From Sedimentibacter sp. MB35-C1 (GTDB lineage: Bacteria; Bacillota; Clostridia; Tissierellales; Sedimentibacteraceae), in NCBI RefSeq assembly GCF_030913635.1, contig NZ_CP133188.1, positions 1,922,001 to 1,986,000 on the forward strand: a stretch of 64,000 nucleotides of DNA, written 5' to 3'. Position numbers and translations under genes: made by a program. Below are positions 61,158-64,000 of this stretch, one piece after another. Position 1 is the first letter of the stretch; every line of letters starts with the position of its first letter. The notes below the pieces were generated by a model. The model was not told the origin of the DNA, ran no database searches, and was given only the letters and a program-made list of their open reading frames with translations.

Positions 61158-62378
61158 ATGTTGCCAAGGTTATTAGCACCTGCCGGTAATTTAGATAAAT
61201 TGATTATGGCCGTACAATATGGTGCGGACGAAGTATATTTTGCTGGAAAGTCAATGGGAATGAGAGCAGGGGGCAAAAATTTTACAAATAAAGAGCTGGA
61301 AAAAGGAGTTGATTACTGTCACAAGCATGGCAGGAAATCAAATATTACAGTAAATATAGTACCACACAATGAGGATTTAAAGGGAATAGAAGAATATTTG
61401 AAATATCTTCAAAAGATAGGTGCAGATGCAATAATAGCAGCAGATCCAGGTATTATTGAAATTATAAAGCAGACTGTTCCCGATATGAGAATTCATTTAT
61501 CTACTCAAGCAAACACAACAAACTACCGCACTGCCAATTTTTGGCACAAGCAGGGAGTTAACAGAGTAGTGCTTGCAAGGGAACTTTCGTTTAAAGAAAT
61601 AGAAGAAATAGTAAAAAATTCACCTAAAGATTTAGAATTTGAAACATTTGTGCACGGTGCCATGTGTATTTCTTATTCGGGAAGATGCCTGCTGTCAAGC
61701 TTCATGACAGGTAGATTTTCAAACAAGGGCGACTGCGCGCAGGCCTGCAGATGGAAGTATAACCTTGTTGAAGAAAAACGACCTGGTGAATATTATCCCA
61801 TAGAAGAAAATGATGAAGGAACTTTCATTATGAATTCTAAAGACATGTGTATGGTAGAACATCTGCAGAAATTTAAGGATTTAGGTATAAAAGCATTAAA
61901 AATTGAAGGAAGAAATAAAAGTGAGTATTATACGGCAATTGCCGTAAGATCATACAGAAATGCTCTGGATGAGCTTGATAAGCCTGTTGGTGAAAGAAAT
62001 ACTGAGTATTGGAAAGAAGAAGTAGAAAAGTCCTCTCACAGAGATTTTTCCTACGGATTTTTTTTCGGAAATCCATACAAAGACGGTCAGCTCTATACTT
62101 CCAGCAGCTATATTCGAACTTATGACGTAGTAGGTATAGTAAGATCCTATGATAAAGAAACAAGAACTGCCGTTATAGAGCAGAGAAATAAGTTTTCTGA
62201 GGGAGATGCGCTGGAATGCTTCGGACCTAAAGGAATGCATTTTGAAGTGACAGCAAAAAATATGCATGATGAGCAAGGAAATAAAATTATTTCGGCACCT
62301 CATGCTCAAATGATTGTAAAAATAGAAATAGACCATGACGTTGAACCATATTATATATTGAGAAAAAAAGTAGGATAA
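61158..62378 (+). CDS. trhP: U32 peptidase-family protein, tRNA hydroxylation TrhP-like (YrrO)
   Basis: 406 residues. LLAPAGNLDKLIMAVQYGADEVYFAG opening, the U32 signature ETFVHGAMCISYSGRCLLSSF, then CAQACRWKY; the four cysteines of the family (CISYSGRC, CAQAC) are present and probably bind an Fe-S cluster. In E. coli and B. subtilis relatives act in tRNA 5-hydroxyuridine synthesis, not proteolysis. Most Firmicutes have two copies in a row (yrrN, yrrO); only one is here. AAAAAGGAG site. Confidence 0.88.
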   Translation: MLPRLLAPAGNLDKLIMAVQYGADEVYFAGKSMGMRAGGKNFTNKELEKGVDYCHKHGRKSNITVNIVPHNEDLKGIEEYLKYLQKIGADAIIAADPGIIEIIKQTVPDMRIHLSTQANTTNYRTANFWHKQGVNRVVLARELSFKEIEEIVKNSPKDLEFETFVHGAMCISYSGRCLLSSFMTGRFSNKGDCAQACRWKYNLVEEKRPGEYYPIEENDEGTFIMNSKDMCMVEHLQKFKDLGIKALKIEGRNKSEYYTAIAVRSYRNALDELDKPVGERNTEYWKEEVEKSSHRDFSYGFFFGNPYKDGQLYTSSSYIRTYDVVGIVRSYDKETRTAVIEQRNKFSEGDALECFGPKGMHFEVTAKNMHDEQGNKIISAPHAQMIVKIEIDHDVEPYYILRKKVG

Positions 62379-62383
62379 TATAA

Positions 62384-62415
62384 GGAGCTGCAGGCCATCA
62401 TGCCGCAGCTCTTTA
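62384..62415. terminator. Bidirectional terminator between trhP and sigK
   Basis: GAGCTGC (62385-62391) / GCAGCTC (62405-62411), with GGC/GCC inside, then TTTATG; sits between convergent genes. Confidence 0.7.
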
Positions 62416-62422
62416 TGTAGCT

Positions 62423-63148
62423 CTAATTTCCAACATTTGATACCAAAGCGTCATAAAGCTTTTTTAAAGCTTTTTTTTCGATTCTGGAAACATAGGAACG
62501 CGAAATACCCAGCATTTTTGCTATTTCTCTCTGTGTTTTGTGCTCGTTGTTTCTTATGCCGTAACGCATTTCTATAATTGTTTTTTCTCTTTTTTGGAGT
62601 GTTTTATCGAGAAGTTCATCAAGAGCTTTGATTTTTTCTTCTTTATCGAGCCTTCCTACGATTTCCTCACCCTCGTACTTGATTATATCAATAAGATAGA
62701 TATTATTTCCTTCCTTGTCTGTTCCCAGAGGTCCCTGAAGAGAAACCTCTTTTTTTAGTTTTTTATCACTTCTTATAGTCATGAGTACCTCGTTGTCTAT
62801 GCATTTTGCAGCATATGTAGCCAGCCGTATACCTTTGTTGTTGTCAAATGTAGATACTGCTTTTATTAAGCCGATAGTTCCTATAGAGATTAAATCCTCC
62901 TGGTCGATTCCAACAGTCTTATATTTTTTTATTACATGAGCAACCAGTCTCAGATTCCTTTCTATAAGAATATTGCGTGCTTCCAGATCTCCGTCCTTAG
63001 ATTTCTGTATCAGCTCGGCTTCTTCTTCTTTATCTAAAGGCTGAGGAAAGGAACTCCCATTAGTTATGTATCCAAAAATAAAAATAGACAATGGAAACAA
63101 GAGCTGCAATATATTTTCTAACAAAAAACCACCCCCAGAGTTATACAT
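62423..63148 (-). CDS. sigK: RNA polymerase sporulation sigma factor SigK
   Basis: 241 residues. Short hydrophobic pro-sequence (LENILQLLFPLSIFIFGYITNG, about 10-31), then region 2 (EARNILIERNLRLVAHVIKKYK, DLISIGTIGLIKAV, RLATYAAKCIDNEVLM), region 3 and region 4 helix-turn-helix (TQREIAKMLGISRSYVSRIEKKAL). The pro-sequence implies processing before activity in the mother cell. The gene is uninterrupted, with no skin element. ATG 63148 is one start; TTG 63124, just after GGGGGTGG, would also fit. Shows the organism is an endospore former. Confidence 0.93.
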   Translation of the reverse strand: MYNSGGGFLLENILQLLFPLSIFIFGYITNGSSFPQPLDKEEEAELIQKSKDGDLEARNILIERNLRLVAHVIKKYKTVGIDQEDLISIGTIGLIKAVSTFDNNKGIRLATYAAKCIDNEVLMTIRSDKKLKKEVSLQGPLGTDKEGNNIYLIDIIKYEGEEIVGRLDKEEKIKALDELLDKTLQKREKTIIEMRYGIRNNEHKTQREIAKMLGISRSYVSRIEKKALKKLYDALVSNVGN

Positions 63149-63170
63149 TATATGCGGAAAGGCTCAAAAA

Positions 63171-63198
63171 ACTGTATGTACACTTTATTAAATAATTG
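63171..63198 (-). promoter_or_regulatory. Possible SigE-type promoter of sigK
   Basis: On the minus strand CATACAGT (63178-63171) fits the -10 of mother-cell SigE promoters; TCAATTA, 14 bases upstream, is a poor -35 match. SigE control of sigK is the known arrangement in B. subtilis. Confidence 0.35.
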
Positions 63199-63277
63199 AT
63201 ACAATAAAAAAATACGTCTATTTATCCGGAAATATATAAAATATGATAAAATTCGACTAATAAGCAGCAGCCTAAAT

Positions 63278-63323
63278 AAATATATGTAATATTCAAAATT
63301 AATTTTGAATATTACATATATTT
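63278..63323. repeat. 46-bp perfect palindrome
   Basis: AAATATATGTAATATTCAAAATT (23 bases, 63278-63300, shown here in two parts: AAATATATGTAA and TATTCAAAATT) is directly followed by its exact complement with no loop. It lies 3 bases beyond the stop of the coat-like gene and may act as its terminator. Confidence 0.8.
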
Positions 63324-63326
63324 CAT

Positions 63327-63932
63327 TTACCTCATTGTTCTGTTTTGCGTATTGTTGTTCATATTGTTCATATTGTTCATGTTGTTCATGTTGTTCATGT
63401 TATTCATGTTGTTCATGTTATTCATGTGATTCATGTTGCAATTCATGCGCCTCATCATTTCCATTAACTGCTCGCAGGTATATTGCGGCATTTCAGTCAT
63501 GTCTTCCTGAGGTGTTTCAGCCGTCGGTTCTGTCGGAGCGGTTGTTTCAGGTGACACCGGCATTTCAGGCATTACGGGCATTTCAGGCATTACGGGCATT
63601 TCAGGAACAGCAGGGAATCCTGGAAATTCTGGAATATTGGGGAATCCCGGAATCCCCGGATAAATATTAAGATCTTCGGGAATGAATGGCATTGGTCCGC
63701 TGCTCGGCATGTTTGGAAGCGCCGGTGTATCTCCGTCAATAAATGGCAGCTCCTGCATGAGATCTTCAGGCATAAAAGGCAGTTCCTGCATCATGTCACC
63801 GGGCATTGACTGAGAGTTTGCCATGTGTGGATACGGATTTTTATATTGCATCATATCTGGGTAATAGCCTGAGTTAAAACTGAACGGCATTGAATCATAA
63901 TGAGGCATATTTTTATAATTTGGGTAATTCAT
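63327..63932 (-). CDS. Asn/Met/Pro-rich repeat protein, spore-coat-like
   Basis: 201 residues from ATG 63932 (GGAGG 5 bases upstream). Three parts: an N-terminal Tyr/Met/Pro-rich region (YKNMPHYDSM, PYPHMANSQ), a Pro-rich middle with EMPVMP units and MPEDLMQELPF repeats, and a C-terminal run of about eight MNN tripeptides encoded by 9-base tandem repeats (63357-63440). One CEQLMEMMRRMNC segment precedes the repeats. No signal peptide. Composition and position beside sigK suggest a coat or exosporium protein made under SigK, which is inference. Confidence 0.7.
   Translation of the reverse strand: MNYPNYKNMPHYDSMPFSFNSGYYPDMMQYKNPYPHMANSQSMPGDMMQELPFMPEDLMQELPFIDGDTPALPNMPSSGPMPFIPEDLNIYPGIPGFPNIPEFPGFPAVPEMPVMPEMPVMPEMPVSPETTAPTEPTAETPQEDMTEMPQYTCEQLMEMMRRMNCNMNHMNNMNNMNNMNNMNNMNNMNNMNNNTQNRTMR
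63357..63440 (-). repeat. Tandem 9-base repeat encoding Met-Asn-Asn
   Basis: Units related to TTCATGTTG (plus-strand view) repeated about nine times, with TTATTC and GTGATT variants. Such repeats expand and contract by slippage; the frame is kept because the unit is a multiple of three. Confidence 0.85.
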
Positions 63933-64000
63933 ACTATCCTCCAATACTTAATTTATTTCTTATAATCAATATACGTAGCAAATGCAAATTAGGTGAATTA

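Noticed and set aside
63357-63440. CRISPR-like array
   Set aside because: The 9-base units are in-frame coding repeats without spacers.
63305-63670. Plus-strand cysteine-rich frame (CSYCSCCSCC-like)
   Set aside because: It is the antisense reading of the Met-Asn-Asn repeat; looks like a Cys-rich peptide but has no independent support.

Overview
The window is an AT-rich stretch of chromosome from an anaerobic, endospore-forming, Gram-positive bacterium of the Clostridia/Tissierellia type. The support is a sigK gene in one piece, a PdaA-type deacetylase, a SpoIID-domain protein and a coat-like Asn/Met-rich protein, together with a SCIFF (six-cysteine) peptide and its radical SAM maturase, T-box and Mn2+ riboswitch control, strong AGGAGG ribosome binding sites, and many Fe-S and radical SAM proteins. 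I cannot name the species. No rRNA, tRNA, CRISPR array, insertion sequence or prophage was seen.

Layout. 1-2.2 kb: end of an oligopeptide ABC transporter (OppF tail, OppA). 2.4-5.3 kb: a redox module made of a MarR regulator whose reading frame carries a TGA at codon 7 followed by a strong hairpin, an AhpD-like CxxC protein behind a palindromic operator, and a lipoamide dehydrogenase with its own lipoyl domain. 5.4-12.9 kb: housekeeping and unknown genes, including a TGS-uridine kinase split by a frameshift at an A8 run. 12.9-20.6 kb: rodA, then ruvC-ruvA-ruvB-spoIID-queA-tgt-yajC. 20.7-23.6 kb: a P-type ATPase behind a yybP-ykoY (Mn2+) riboswitch. 23.7-25.9 kb: the SCIFF ranthipeptide locus. 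26-34.2 kb: lapA-recJ-apt-relA-dtd-MBL hydrolase-hemZ-glutaredoxin. 34.3-41.2 kb: DUF1622, pdaA, then a cluster related to E. coli ydhYVW (Tat-signal Fe-S lipoprotein, AOR-family oxidoreductase, ferredoxin) flanked by two tatA genes. 41.4-46 kb: T-box-aspS, rseC-like, rarA, and a DUF3343 gene with a sequestered ribosome binding site. 46.2-49.4 kb: a TetR regulator with a divergent pair of one active radical SAM protein and one relative that has lost its cluster cysteines. 49.5-62.4 kb: iscR-nifS-nifU, alaS-ireB-AKR-ruvX-DUF1292-fur-rnj, mltG-trmR-trhP. 62.4-64 kb: sigK and the coat-like gene.

Most of the window is a core segment conserved in Firmicutes (ruv/que/tgt, recJ-apt-relA-dtd, iscR-nifS-nifU, alaS to the U32 peptidases). 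The accessory insertions carry the interest. The best candidate for something undescribed is the 2.4-5.3 kb module: a possible selenocysteine-containing MarR sensor controlling a minimal NADH-lipoyl-AhpD thiol reductase or peroxidase chain. Second come the Tat-flanked YdhV cluster and the enzyme/pseudoenzyme radical SAM pair under an AGACA/TGTCT operator array. Gene functions rest on family recognition by eye; no database search was run.
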